A stretch of DNA of 64,000 nt, taken from contig CM064655.1 of assembly GCA_032717465.1 (NCBI GenBank), positions 18,087,335-18,151,334 on the forward strand. The letters run 5' to 3'. The notes beneath the pieces are model-generated. The model was not told the DNA's origin. It worked only from the letters and a program-made list of their open reading frames with translations, and made no database searches. The position numbers and the translations under genes are program-made. Shown in pieces: positions 12,448-22,820 of this stretch. Origin of the DNA: Coenobita brevimanus. Its lineage: Eukaryota > Arthropoda > Malacostraca > Decapoda > Coenobitidae. Positions within the stretch are counted from its first letter, which is position 1; each line of letters begins with the position of its first letter.

Positions 12448-13122
12448 TCATGGCGGTGTAGGGCGGGTGGTGGTGGTGATGGTGGTGGTGGAGGTTGGCT
12501 GTGAGGCAGATTTATCTCGGTCAAGGTCACTCGCACTGACCCTAGGTTGCCATACAGCACTAGCAGCCCTTACCCTACTAGCTACACTACTTTTCACTCT
12601 CCTTGATTTACCTCTACCTCTACGGCCTGCCGTCACTGTTGATGCTGGTGGTGACTCCGACGACGAAGACTCCGGAGATAACTCAGCCGACGATGATGAA
12701 GAAATGAGTGAAGTGGGGCTTGGGGAACGGGGAGGTGAATGCACTCGTGACTCATGGCGGGCTGGGTCACGTGGGGACATTGTTCTGGGGCTAACACGCC
12801 GCCTTTTCACTCCCTTCCCAAATTCCTGTCCTTGCTGCACTAAAGGCTCCTTTCCCTTGGAGCTAGACACTAATTCAGACACTGTAGCACTCGTTGTTGC
12901 TGTTTCTGGCACAATAACCTCACCCAGCTCATCACAAGATTCACCCAAATCGTCAAAGTCAGTGTCCATCATAACCATGGACAATTCTGCCAGTTCACGT
13001 GCCACTGCAGAGTCACTAAGGTCTTTCCTGCTTGCCTCACTACTTTTCTTAGGAGTAGAGGTCACGGGGCCCTTTGCAATGGGCGCAGAAGCGGCAGGAA
13101 TGGCGGGGCGCGAGTGCTTCAT
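12448..13122 (-). pseudogene. piggyBac transposase N-terminal extension, cut off by one TGA
   Basis: Same frame as the main transposase body (702 bases between the two starts). It is open for 224 codons and ends at a TGA at 12448-12450; the frame then continues GILDAFAWMEGSDF into the main body. The sequence is rich in Ser, Pro and basic residues (GRRGRGKSRR), as in the disordered, often nuclear-localising N-termini of piggyBac transposases, and has acidic patches (DTDFDDLGESCDELGE). The stop could be a simple nonsense mutation. An intron ending at the CAG just after the TGA is possible but no donor was identified. Confidence 0.75.
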
Positions 13123-13781
13123 CGTTTCTCTACAGCGGAGGACAAGGAACTAAATGCCGCGGCTTATCTGAGAAGGGAAGGGTTGACAATGACACTTTAG
13201 GCTGACTGTTGCTAACTTACATGCTGATTATTTATAGGTAGAAAATCTCGGCAATACATAAAGAAATAGGTAGTTCCAGGTGAATGTAAATGTCAATTAG
13301 GATTCTCCCTTCCTTTCTGATATATATTTTTATTACAGACATCGATTACAAGGCATAATTCAAAGGGGAAATTACTGTGGTAATGTAGCGAACGAATGCA
13401 CGTGAGGTTTTGTCAGGTGATAATTAGCCAATTTCTGGTGTATAACACTATCACTTACCTGTTTTTTTTTTTTTGTATATATTATTTTGTATAAGTATAG
13501 GGCATAGGGCTTATTTCAATGGATGAAGTTTGTGGAAAAATCCGGGGGAAATTTGTGTAGCACAGCGCAGCGCGGCATGGGAGGTGAGAGGACAGGGTAA
13601 TGGAGGGCAGGTAGGGAGGGGAGTCACGAAGGGGGTAAAATCGCTAAATTGTCAACAATGGATGGGAGTACAGATGAGATTTGGAGTGCTGACTAGTGTT
13701 GGACATTGGCAGTACTGATAGATGATACAAGCCACCACTTGAGAGCCCGGGATAATTCAAAATAACACAGAATCACAAAAG
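13123..13781 (-). other. piggyBac 5' untranslated flank
   Basis: Between the transposase start and the right terminal repeat. No further protein similarity was seen. It is the expected place for the transposase promoter; no convincing TATA box was singled out. A T run lies at 13462-13473. Confidence 0.45.
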
Positions 13782-13850
13782 TGATGCCCCGCGGTATGAT
13801 CCACTGTGGCCGAGTGTCACGAAAGTGATGCCCCGCGGTTAAGGGGTTAA
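13782..13850 (-). repeat. piggyBac right terminal repeat with subterminal direct repeat
   Basis: On the minus strand the end reads TTAACCCCTTAACCGCGGGG. The segment ACCGCGGGGCATCACTTT occurs twice, once adjoining the end and again about 50 bases further in, which would suit paired transposase-binding sites. Confidence 0.8.
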
Positions 13851-13970
13851 AGCAAAATTTGCATTTAGAAAGCTTAATTTTTAAACCAGCATCACTAAGC
13901 TTTTGTAAGAGTAAGTCTAATTTCTTGAGATGATCCGTAATATTCTTTGTTGCGATGATAATATCGTCAA
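13851..13970 (-). pseudogene. D reverse transcriptase, palm fragment
   Basis: Forty codons on the minus strand: the end of the catalytic motif (DDIIIATKN), then DHLKKLDLLLQKLSDAGL and the KLSKCKFC segment before the RT thumb. It lies between the piggyBac element and the GTCAA target site of the LTR at 13971. The first half of the catalytic motif (YLD) is at 18475-18483. Confidence 0.85.
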
Positions 13971-14051
13971 TAAAATGCCCGCCGCCGGTCAAGAGGTCAA
14001 GAGGGTCACCGGGACTCTACTGTCCTGAGCCCCAGTTCCCCACAACTGCCC

Positions 14052-16266
14052 TGTTATGCTGGTGTTTTTAAGGCGACTTCTCGTCCTAAAAACACTAGCA
14101 ACTGAAGCGGGGTCCTCTTTCCGGACCAGAAGTAAAGCACCCACAAAGGAACAGGACATAAAAACCAGGCAGTACACCTTAACACATCTATTGCCTTAAT
14201 TCTAACCGTTACAATACAACACAGAGTGATATTTGAGATACAGGGGGACAGGGACACAGAGTTAACCTTCAGCACCACAAGATACAGTCACACTTAGTAC
14301 ACAATACAATGCTCATAAAGGGATGTCTTGAGTTATATATGTTATTGTCCATATGTCACTTTTAGGCAGGATATACACTGAACTGATCACAAAGGGGATA
14401 AACAAGATTGGAATTCTGTAGGGGAAATACTACTATAAATAAGACAGGGTGTGGATCGCGACACTTGACACAGTCACCTAGTTGCGGCGACACTTACACA
14501 CAGGCTTTTAATCTGCCCGCGCACCGTAGTCCTATTCGTTCACAGAAAGTTATTTTATTGGGGGGACTCGTATAATTACTCTAAGGTTCATTCTCTGTCC
14601 TGCCGGGCACTGAGTTCTTTTGGACTAATGGTAACTGTTGCTGGTTTCGCACTGGTCTTCACTTAGTCACTGTTCACTGTTATTTTCCCTGCTTTGTTCT
14701 CGGCACAAGGGGCATCACTATTTACCTGTATCTCCAGGGTAATGTTCACTCCGTGACAAGGGCGTGAAGGTAGAGCCCTAGGGGGACCCAGCCTGCAGAG
14801 GGCAAGGGATTATCCAAAGGGGAGTCACTGCCTGGGTCACACTCGTCGGTGGGGTGCAGGGAGGCCCTTCCGTCTGGGGGCCTCAACCTGAGAGGTAGCC
14901 CTCGAGTTGGAGCCTCGTCGGTAGGGTGCAGGGAGGCTCTCCTGTCTGGGGGCCTCGACCTGAGAGGTGGCCCTCGGGACTGGGGCCGAACAGCTGGAGT
15001 AGTCGGGCCTGTCGTCTCTGGCTCCGTGGAGTGAGGGAGCCTGGATCGCCTTTGTCGGGAGCCGGTGGGCCTGACCTGGGGGTCCTGGAACTGTGGGCAC
15101 CTAGGGGGAGAGGCACCGACAGGGCTGGGCTGTGGCAGCTTCTCCGTCGGGACTCGGGCAGGAACAAGGATCTCCCAGGCATGGGAGGTAGGTCCGATAC
15201 TGGGCCTTGCCACCACTCTAGCGACACCTCCGGGGCTATATTCCCGGGTGGTGATGAAGGGCTCCCACAGGGGGAAGAGGCTGGAGAAGGACTTACGTAG
15301 CCCGTGTCCTCTCCGGTACGTCCTGAGGCCGGAGCCTTGGGTTGCCTTACCCTGGTACATACGTTGGCTGTGGCCGTAAGTTTACCCGGCGTACAAGGAG
15401 CAACTGAAGGGCGTACAGGGCCGCTCCTTCCCCGCCACGTATAGGGACCGTCGGCGCGGTGTTCCTCCCGTATTAGGGGAAAAGCCGGAGTATGGGGCAC
15501 AGAGGCCACACTCTCTCCAGTACGTACTGAGGCTATCTTCAGGGGCTTCTCTACCCTGGGACGTGTCACGGCCGGAACCGGATGCCTACCCGTCTTACAA
15601 GGAGCAACTGAAGGGCGTACAGGGCTGCTCCTTCCCCGCCATGTATAGGGACCGTCGGCACGGTGTTGCTCCCGTAGTAGGGAAAAGCTACACGTACGAT
15701 AGCAGGGGCTCTTTACCCTGGTACGTACTCTGGCCATAGCCGGGAGCTGATCTTTCCGGGCAGAAGCAACTGAAGGGCGTACGGGGCTGCTCCTTCCCCG
15801 CCACGTATAGGGACCCTCAGCGTGGTGTTGCTCCTGTAGGAGAGAACAGCAGGAGAGGGATGCACTGGGGCAACTCTCTCTCCGGGGTGTACTAAGGCCG
15901 GAACCTTGGGTCGCCTTACCCTGGTACACTTTATTAGGCCGTTGCCTTGGGCCTCCTGCCCTTGGGCCTTCTGCCCTAGAGGGTGTAACAATAGCCGTCA
16001 ATACGGTGTTACTTGGGACTGAATCTAGTTCAGTCCCACCCCTTTTCTGATGATGGTTGTCCCGCCCGCAAGGTAGTTGACTTTCCCTGGTCACCTGGTG
16101 TTGGGGCAGTTGCGGAGAACAGGGGCTCAGGACAGTAGTGTCCTGGTGACCTTCTTGACCGGGGTCACTAACCTCACCGTTGTATCCTCCTGGGGTTGTG
16201 GTGTAGTAGCGGCCTGGTGGTGGGGTGGGGGGTGGCGAGGTGGGAGGTCCGGCAGCGGGCATTTTA
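14052..16266 (-). mobile_element. Solo LTR, A-type copy 4, inside copy 3
   Basis: Reverse-strand LTR from TGTTATGCT to CATTTTA, with TGCCC at 14047-14051 and 16267-16271 as target duplication. The host LTR is continuous across the duplication (CAACTGCCC then CAACACCAGG, as in copy 8 at 50760-50780). It belongs to the same subgroup as copies 3 and 8, with the GAGCAACACCGCGCCGACGG repeats in U3. The 464-residue minus-strand frame (14883-16277) is repeat-driven. Confidence 0.92.
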
Positions 16267-18151
16267 TGCCCCAACACCAGGTGCCCGGAGAAAGTTAACT
16301 ACCTTGTGGGTGGGACAACCATCGTCAGAATTGGGGTGGGACTGAACAAGATTCAGTCCCAGGTAACACCGTGTTGATGGCTATTGTTACACCCTCAAGG
16401 GCAGGAGGCCCAAGGCTACGGCCTAAAGAGTGTACCAGGGTAGAGAGACCCTCGGCTATGGTCTTAATACACTCCGGAGAGAGAGTTGCCCCTGTGCATC
16501 CCTCTCCTGCTGTTCTATCCTACAGGAGCAACACCGCGCCGACGGCCACTGTACGTGGCAGGGAAGGACCGGCCACTGTACGCCCTTCAGTTGCTTCTTG
16601 TCGGGAAGATCAGCTCCCGGCTATGGCCAAAGCACGTACCAGGGTAGAGAGGCCCTTGGCTATCGTACATGCAGCTTTTCCCTACTACAGGAGCAACACC
16701 GCGCCAACGGCCACTGTACGTGGCAGGGAAGGAGAGGCCACTGTACGCCCTTCAGTTGCTCCTTGTAAGGCAGGTAGGTTAACGGCCCCGGCCAAAGCAC
16801 GTACCAGGGTAGAGAGGCCCTTGAAGATAGCATCAGTACGTACCGGAGAGAGTGTGGCCCCTGTGACCCCCCAGCTCCTGCATTTCCCTACTACGGGAGC
16901 AACACCGCGCCGACGGCCACCGTACGTGGCAGGGAAGGAGCGGCCACTGTACGCCCTTCAGTTGCTCCTTGTGCGACGGGTAGGCTCATGGCCACAGCCA
17001 AAGTACATACCAGGGTAAGGCGATCCAAGGCTCCGGCCTCAGGACGTACCGGAGAGGACACGGGCTACGTGAATCCTTCTCCTGCCTCTTCCCCCTGTGG
17101 GAGCCCTTCATCACCACCCGGGAGTGTTGCCCCGGAGGTGTCGTTAGAGTGGTGGCAAGGCCCAATACCGGACCTACCTCCTACGCCTGGGAGATCCTTG
17201 TTCCTGCCCGAGACCCGACGGAGAAGTTGCCGCAGCCCAGCCCTGTCAGCACCTCTCCCCATAGGCGCCTGCAGTCCCAGGACCCCCAGGCCAGACCCAC
17301 AGGCTCACAACAAGGGCAACCCAGGCTCCCTCACCCCACGGAGTCAGAGACGACAGGCACGACTCCTCCAGCTGTTCGGCCCAGTCCTGAGGGCCACCTC
17401 TCAGGTCGAGGCCCCCAGACAGGAGGGCCTCCCTGCACCCCACCGATGAGGCTCCGACTCGAGGGCCACCTCTCAGGTCGAGGCCCCCAGACAGGAGGGG
17501 CCTCCCTACACCTTACCAACGAGTGAGACCCGGGCAGTGATTCCCCTGCGGGCAGTATATAGCCCTCTGCAGGCCGGGTCCCCCTAGGGTTCTCCCCTCA
17601 CGCCCCTGCTACGGAGTGAACATTACCCAGGAGATACAGGTAAATAGTGACGCCCCTTGTGCCAAGAACAAACCAGGGGAAATAACAGTGAACAGTGACC
17701 GAGTGAAGACCAGTGTAAAACTAGTGACAGTTACTATTAGTCCAAAAGAACTCAGTGCCCGGCAGGACAGAGAATGAACATTAACGTAATTGTATGAGTC
17801 CCACAGTAAAAGAACTTTCTGTGACTGAATAGAGACTAGGGGGCGCGGGCAAATCAAAAGGCCTGTGTGTAAGTGTCGCCGCGACTAAGTGACTGTGTCA
17901 AGTGTCGCGATCCCACCCTGTCTTATTTATAGCAGTGTTTCCCCCACGGACTTATTAATCTTGTTTATTCCCTTTGTTTTCGACTAAGTGTATATCCTGC
18001 CTAAAAGTGACATACGGGTATTAACATATATAATTCAGGACATCAATGTATGTGCGTTGTATTGTGTACTAAGCGTGACTGTATCTTGTGGTGTTGAAGG
18101 TTAACTCTGTGTCCCTGTCTCCTGTATCTCAAATATCACTCTGTGTTTTAT

Positions 18152-18474
18152 TGTAACGGTTAGAATTAAGGCAAATGATGTGTTAAGGTATACTGCCTGG
18201 TTTTTATGTCCTGTTCCTTTGTGGGTGCTTTACTTCCGGTCCGGAAAGAGGACCTCGCTTCAGTCGCTAGTGTTTCTGGGACGAGAAGTCGACCTAAAAA
18301 CACCAGCATAACAGTAACGGTTAGAATTAAGGCAATAGATGTGTTAAGGTATACTGCCTGGTTTTTATGTCTTGTTCCTTTGTGGGTGCTTTACTTCCAG
18401 TCCGGAAAGAGGACCCCGCTTCAGTCGCTAGTGTTTTTAGGACGAGAAGTCGACCTAAAAACACCAGCATAACA
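18152..18474 (+). repeat. Tandem duplication of the LTR 3' end
   Basis: The block from GTAACGGTTAGAATTAAGG to AGCATAACA occurs twice head to tail (18152-18313 and 18314-18474), about 161 bases each. Both contain the GGTCCGGAAAGAGGAC hairpin and the terminal stem-loop. None of the other complete A LTRs has this. Confidence 0.9.
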
Positions 18475-19361
18475 GTCAAGATAAACAAATATTCCTTGTC
18501 CTAAAATTCCGGACAATACGTAATTCATAAGACGCTGGAATGTGCCTGGGGCTGTCCTCAGTCCCATCGGCATCCTTGTATATTGGTAATGGCCTCTGTT
18601 TGTGGAAAAGGCAGTGTATTTACGTGACTCCTCTGAAACCGGTATCTGATAATAGCCGTTTAGGAGATCGATGGTTGAGAATATGTTATTCTCAGGTCCA
18701 ATATTCTGTAGAACGTCGCTTAGCAATGGCATGGGAAATCGGTCTGGGATGTGTGATTGTTTAGTTTACGGTAATCTACTACCGCACGCATTTCTCCATT
18801 TCGTTTGGGCACGAAGAATAATGGGGCATTCCACGGGGAGACTGAAGGCTCAATAATTCCAAGTTTTAACATTTCATCGACATACTGATTTGCATGTGTA
18901 CGTTGGGAGTGTGGGATGCGGTAAGCTGGTACGAAAATTGGTGGTGTTTCTGGGTGCACATTAATCTTGTGATTAATCAGGTTAGTACACCCTAATTGTT
19001 CTCCGGGTAATGCTACGGTGTTCCTGTGTGTTTCCAGCAGGGTTAACAAATCAAATTCTTCATCAAATTCACCTGAGTGAATTAAATTCTCTTTTATGCT
19101 TTCTCTATCCGTAGATTTTATCTCACTCGTCACTCCAGCTATAACTATTTCCTTCACAGGGGCCGGACATTTTTCAATATTAACTATGCAATTCCCCTTT
19201 TTCAACTGAACTTCCCCATTCATGTGATTAATTAAGAATATCTGAGTTTGCCCTTCGTCGTTCATCTGAATAATGCGTTTTCTACTGACAATCCCTTTAC
19301 ATAATTCGTCTAAGACAAGAACAGTACTATTCCGTAATTTGCTCTTTATGGTAACTTTCAT
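18475..19361 (-). pseudogene. D reverse transcriptase, N-terminal part
   Basis: The minus-strand frame 19361-18720 contains the protease-RT linker, then HSQRTHANQYVDEMLKLGII, SVSPWNAPLFFVPKRNGEMR and VVDYRKLNN, classic Ty3/Gypsy RT blocks. A frame change near 18725 leads to a second frame (18732-18475) with STIDLLNGYYQIPVSEESR, FSTNRGHYQYTRMPMGL and RTAPGTFQRLMN, ending at FVYLD. The remaining D of the active site is beyond the inserted LTR. RT copies element RNA into DNA; this copy cannot. Confidence 0.88.
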
Positions 19362-19811
19362 GTAGGGATTAGGTGGTATAACTAAATCATTGGTGAGATG
19401 GGCTGGAAAAACTGATAAATCAGTACTGTTATCTGGGTCACTATTTCTGGAGGATGGGGCTGGTGGTGGGAGTGGATCTATACACTCATATCTGTTTGTG
19501 TATGTTTGTTTAAGCCTTTAATATTACCAATTCTTTTTGGTTCTCTTTTACTAATCGGTGAGGGCTCTGATGGTATTTCCTCTATGAATTCATTGTCAAA
19601 GTCTATTCCATTCATTTGTGGGAGTATAGTTATGTTCTCTGCTCTCATGGATCTTAAGCCCAGTAACATATGATCTTTAATTGCTTAGTTTTCAACGATA
19701 TAGAAAAATGCAGAGAATGGTCTTGTAGTCTCTGTAAAACTGATAACCTTATCATATCTTTCACTGTAATTTTTTTTCCATCTACAGTAAATAAATCTAA
19801 ATCAGCTTCTT
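19362..19811 (-). pseudogene. D protease C-terminal half and linker
   Basis: From the right edge, the minus strand reads ADLDLFTVDGKKITVKDM, then after a frame change near 19690 LLGLRSMRAENITILP, the flap and terminal hydrophobic region of a retropepsin. A Pro/Glu/Lys-rich linker ending KHTQTDMSV follows. The N-terminal half with the active site is at 21920-22183, across the inserted LTR. Confidence 0.72.
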
Positions 19812-21919
19812 TGTTATGCTGAGTGTTTTTAGGTCGACTCCTCGTCCTAAAAATACTAGCGACTGGGCGGGGTCCTCTTTCCGAACCGAAAGTAAAGCAC
19901 CAACAAAGGAACAGGACATAAAAACTAGGCAGTATACCTTAACACATCTATTGCCTTAATTCTAAAACCGTTACAATATGATACAGAGTGATAATTGAGA
20001 TACAGGATACAGGGACACAGAGTTAGGCTTTGATAGCACAAAATACAGTTGCACTTAGCACACGATATGATGCATGTATACCAATGTCTTTGGTTATATA
20101 TGTGTAAATACCCGCCTTTCAATCAAACCCAAAATATATAATATACACACGATAACGAGGGGAATATACAAGGTTAAGGTCTGGGGGAGGAATATTACTA
20201 TAATGAAGTCAGGGTGCGGATCACGACACTCGGCTCAGTTACCTAGTCCCGGCGACATTTGACACAAACTTTTGGTTCTCCCGCGCACCCTGATCGTCAT
20301 TCACAATTACGGGAAGTTCTTTTATTCTGGGCAGGTGATATTACTCTACTTATTATTATTGAATATTTTCTACTCTATTGGGTATGTAAGTCTGTTGGGT
20401 TAATAACAATAGCCACTGGTTTTATATGGATCACACTCTGTCACTGTTCACTGTTCCTCTTCCTCGGGCTTATTTTCGGTCTAAGGGGCGTCACTAATTT
20501 ACTCGTGTTTCCTGGGTTGATTCACTCTGTCAATGTTCGAGGGGGAGGACCTCAGGGGGACTCTGCCTGTAACGGGCAACACACTACCCGCAGGGGAGTC
20601 ACTGCCCGGGTCCGGGCCGTCGGTGAGTTGCAGGGAGGCCCTCCTGTCTGGGGGCCTCGACCTGAAGGGAGACCCTTACCTCGGGGTCTCGTCGGTGGGG
20701 TGCAGGGAGGCCCTCCTGTCTGGGGGCCTCGACCTGAGAGGTGGCCCTCAGGACTAGGGCCAAACAGCAGGAGGAGGCGGGCCTGATGTCGGCGGCTCTG
20801 CGGGGTGAGGGAGTCGGGGTTGTCCTCGCCTGTAGTCTGCTGGGCTCGCCTGGGGGTCCTGGGGGTGCGGTCGTCTGCCAGGGGACGCACCATCAGGGTC
20901 GGGCTGCGGCCTCGTCTCCTGCTGGTGCCTGTGAAAGACAGAGATTTCCCAGGAGTGGGAGGCAGGTCCGGTCTCGGACTTTGCCTCCACTCTGGTGACA
21001 CCTCCGGGGCAACACTCCCGGGTGGTGTCGAGCAGTTCCCGCAGGGGAACGCGGTAGGTGGAGTGTACACAGAGACCGTGTCCTCTCCTACATACAGGGA
21101 GGGAAACACAGAGGCGACTCTCTCTCCTGGGTCTGTCGTAGCCGTGGCTCCAGATCTTTTTACCCTGGGACCCACTTTTAGCTGTCTACTAGGGCCTCCT
21201 GCCCTTGGAGTGGCGGAGGGTACTGGAACCTCGTGGCGCACTAAAGGGCCTCCTGCCCTAGACGTGGCGGAGGGTACTGACACCTCGTGGCGCACTAAAG
21301 GGCCTCTTGCCCTAGACGTGGCGGAGGGTACTGACACCTCACGGCACACTAAAGGGCCTCTTGTCCTAGACGTGGCGGAGGGTACTGACACCTCGTGGTG
21401 CACTAAAGGGCCTCTTGCCCTAGACGTGGCAGAGGGTACTGACACCTTGTGGCGCACTAAAGAGCCTCTTGCCCTAGACATGGCGGAAGGTACTAACACC
21501 TCGTGGCACACTAAAGGGCCTCTTGCCCTAGACGTGGCGGAGGGTACTGACACCTCGTGGTGCACTAAAGGGTCTCTTGCCCTGGACGTGGCAGAGGGTA
21601 TTGACACCTCGTGGCGCACTAAAGGGCCTCCTGCCCTTGAGGGGGTGACTATGGCCGTCGCCAAAACGTTACTTGGGACTGAATCCTGTTCAGTTCCACC
21701 CCACTGCTGGCGATGGTTGTCCCGCCTGCAAGGTCGTTGCCGATCCTTGTTCACCTGGTGTCGGAGCAGTTGCGGGGAAAAGGGGCGCAGGTCAGTAGTG
21801 GGCGGGTAACCCTCTTGCCCTGGGTCATTAGCCCCCCCGTCGTGTCTTCCTGGGGTGGTGGTGTGGTGGTGGCCCGGTGGTGGGGTGGCGGGGTGGGTGG
21901 TCCAGCGAGGGGCATTTTA
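19812..21919 (-). mobile_element. Solo LTR, A-type copy 5, in D protease
   Basis: From TGTTATGCTG to CATTTTA on the reverse strand, flanked by TTCTT at 19807-19811 and 21920-21924. The D protein reads FLEE on one side and EADLD on the other, so the insertion split the protease. U3 holds a 54-bp minisatellite at 21190-21640 (CTAGACGTGGCGGAGGGTAC unit). Frames of 400 (minus) and 334 (plus) codons overlap the array and are repeat artefacts. Confidence 0.92.
21190..21640 (-). repeat. 54-bp minisatellite in LTR copy 5
   Basis: About eight units of 54 bases, each with GGGCCTCTTGCCCTAGACGT, GGCGGAGGGTACTGACACC and TCGTGGCGCACTAAA. It is homologous to the arrays of copies 1 and 7 read on the other strand. 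Confidence 0.9.
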
Positions 21920-22183
21920 TTCTTCCAGAAAAGTTACTTTTTTCTTATTTTTAAGAATTTTATTTATTTCTTCATGTGTTATTAAGTTCACTGGAGAGCC
22001 TGTATCTAAAAATAAGGAAACATTTTGATCCTCACATACAGCTGGTATCAAGATACACTCATTTCCCAACATGCCTCCTATGTGAATTTTAGACCTGTTT
22101 TTCTTTACGTTTGTTCGTTTTTTGTCATGACTTGGTCTTCCCCCGATATGAACATAGACACAGTTTTTTCTACTGTTTTGCAA
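21920..22183 (-). pseudogene. D aspartic protease, active-site half
   Basis: The minus strand encodes VSLFLDTGSPVNLITHEEIN; DTGS is the catalytic motif of retropepsin-like proteases that mature Gag and Pol. It follows a linker joined to gag and is cut at the left by the TTCTT target site of the LTR. The active site itself looks intact. Confidence 0.86.
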
Positions 22184-22820
22184 TCACTGGTCCAGTGCCC
22201 TTGGTATCTATGATGCCTACAGCAAGGACCAAATCCTTGTGTCTTTTGTCTATCCTCTTTTGCTTTGATAAAGCGTTCATATCTTGTGTGTCCTGGTTTT
22301 GCACAATAATGACATAGAATGGACCTATCTCTTGACTGTGGCCTACGAGGTGACTTCCCATAAGTAGTGTTGTTTATGGCGCGAGACCTGCTCGGGCTGC
22401 ACGAAAACTTATGAAACTGTCTGTAGCCTGGTGTTTGTGATCGAACCCTCGTCACGTTTGGTTGTTTGCTCTGCCTGCTTTCAGGTCGCGATCAATTTTG
22501 TTCTCTGTTTGGGGTCGGTGTAGATGTTTTCACAGCTGATACTGTCTCAGGTATTCTCATTCTACTAGAATGTGCGGGTGTGTCGACCATACCTGCTTTA
22601 CTGCACTGCATCTCTACCTCGTTCAATAAGTCTAGTAAGCACATGCCTGGGATGTACGCAATCGTCTTGGCGATCTTAAGGGCCCTATCAGGTAATTTAC
22701 ACAAGGCAGCTACATAACCAATGATGTCCACGACAAGGTCTGGGGACATCTTTCCATCATCTGTTATCCAATTTGAGTTTTCCAAAGTAACTAACAATGT
22801 TCTTTTGATTGTGGAGACAT
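22105..22820 (-). pseudogene. D gag: capsid end and zinc-knuckle region
   Basis: The right part (22820-22490) encodes DVSTIKRTLLVTLENSNWI, DLVVDIIGYVAALCK and AYIPGMCLLDLLNEVEMQ, probably capsid. The left part (22455-22105) is basic and Ser/Arg-rich and holds two damaged zinc knuckles: CHYCAKPGHTRYE lacks the last cysteine and CRHHRYQGHWTSDC has His for Cys at the second ligand. A frame change separates the parts near 22480. Gag packages element RNA into particles. The upstream end is cut by the LTR at 22821 and resumes at 24776. Confidence 0.75.

Larger units (their letters stand above)
10054..13850 (-). mobile_element. piggyBac transposon, near-complete
   Basis: The element begins TTAACCCCTACACCGCGGG (10054) and ends with the reverse complement of TTAACCCCTTAACCGCGGGG (13850). 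These form terminal inverted repeats, with TTAA at both ends, the target duplicated by piggyBac transposases. It sits in the RT of D: joining 13851 to the sequence left of 10054 with a single TTAA restores the cysteine-rich stretch KLSKCKFCF running into KEINFL. Total length is 3,797 bp. It carries one transposase reading frame on the minus strand (10894-13122, one stop). Confidence 0.93.
13971..18474 (+). mobile_element. Solo LTR, A-type copy 3, split by copy 4
   Basis: Starts TAAAATGCCCGCC at 13971, is interrupted after 14051 and resumes at 16272. It ends with AGCATAACA at 18474. GTCAA at 13966-13970 and 18475-18479 is the target duplication, placing the LTR between YLD and DD of the D catalytic motif. 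About 65 bases near the 5' end are missing relative to copy 8, and the last 160 bases are present twice. U3 contains long repeats around GAGCAACACCGCGCCGACGG, TATTTATAG occurs near 17923 and the terminal stem-loop occurs twice. Confidence 0.9.

Noticed and set aside
12467..13153. 228-codon plus-strand frame over the piggyBac N-terminus
   Set aside because: Antisense shadow of the transposase N-terminal segment.
14883..16277. 464-codon minus-strand frame
   Set aside because: Within LTR copy 4; starts next to the LTR edge and follows the U3 repeats.
20552..21754. 400-codon minus-strand frame
   Set aside because: Within LTR copy 5; repeat-driven, and the opposite strand is open too.
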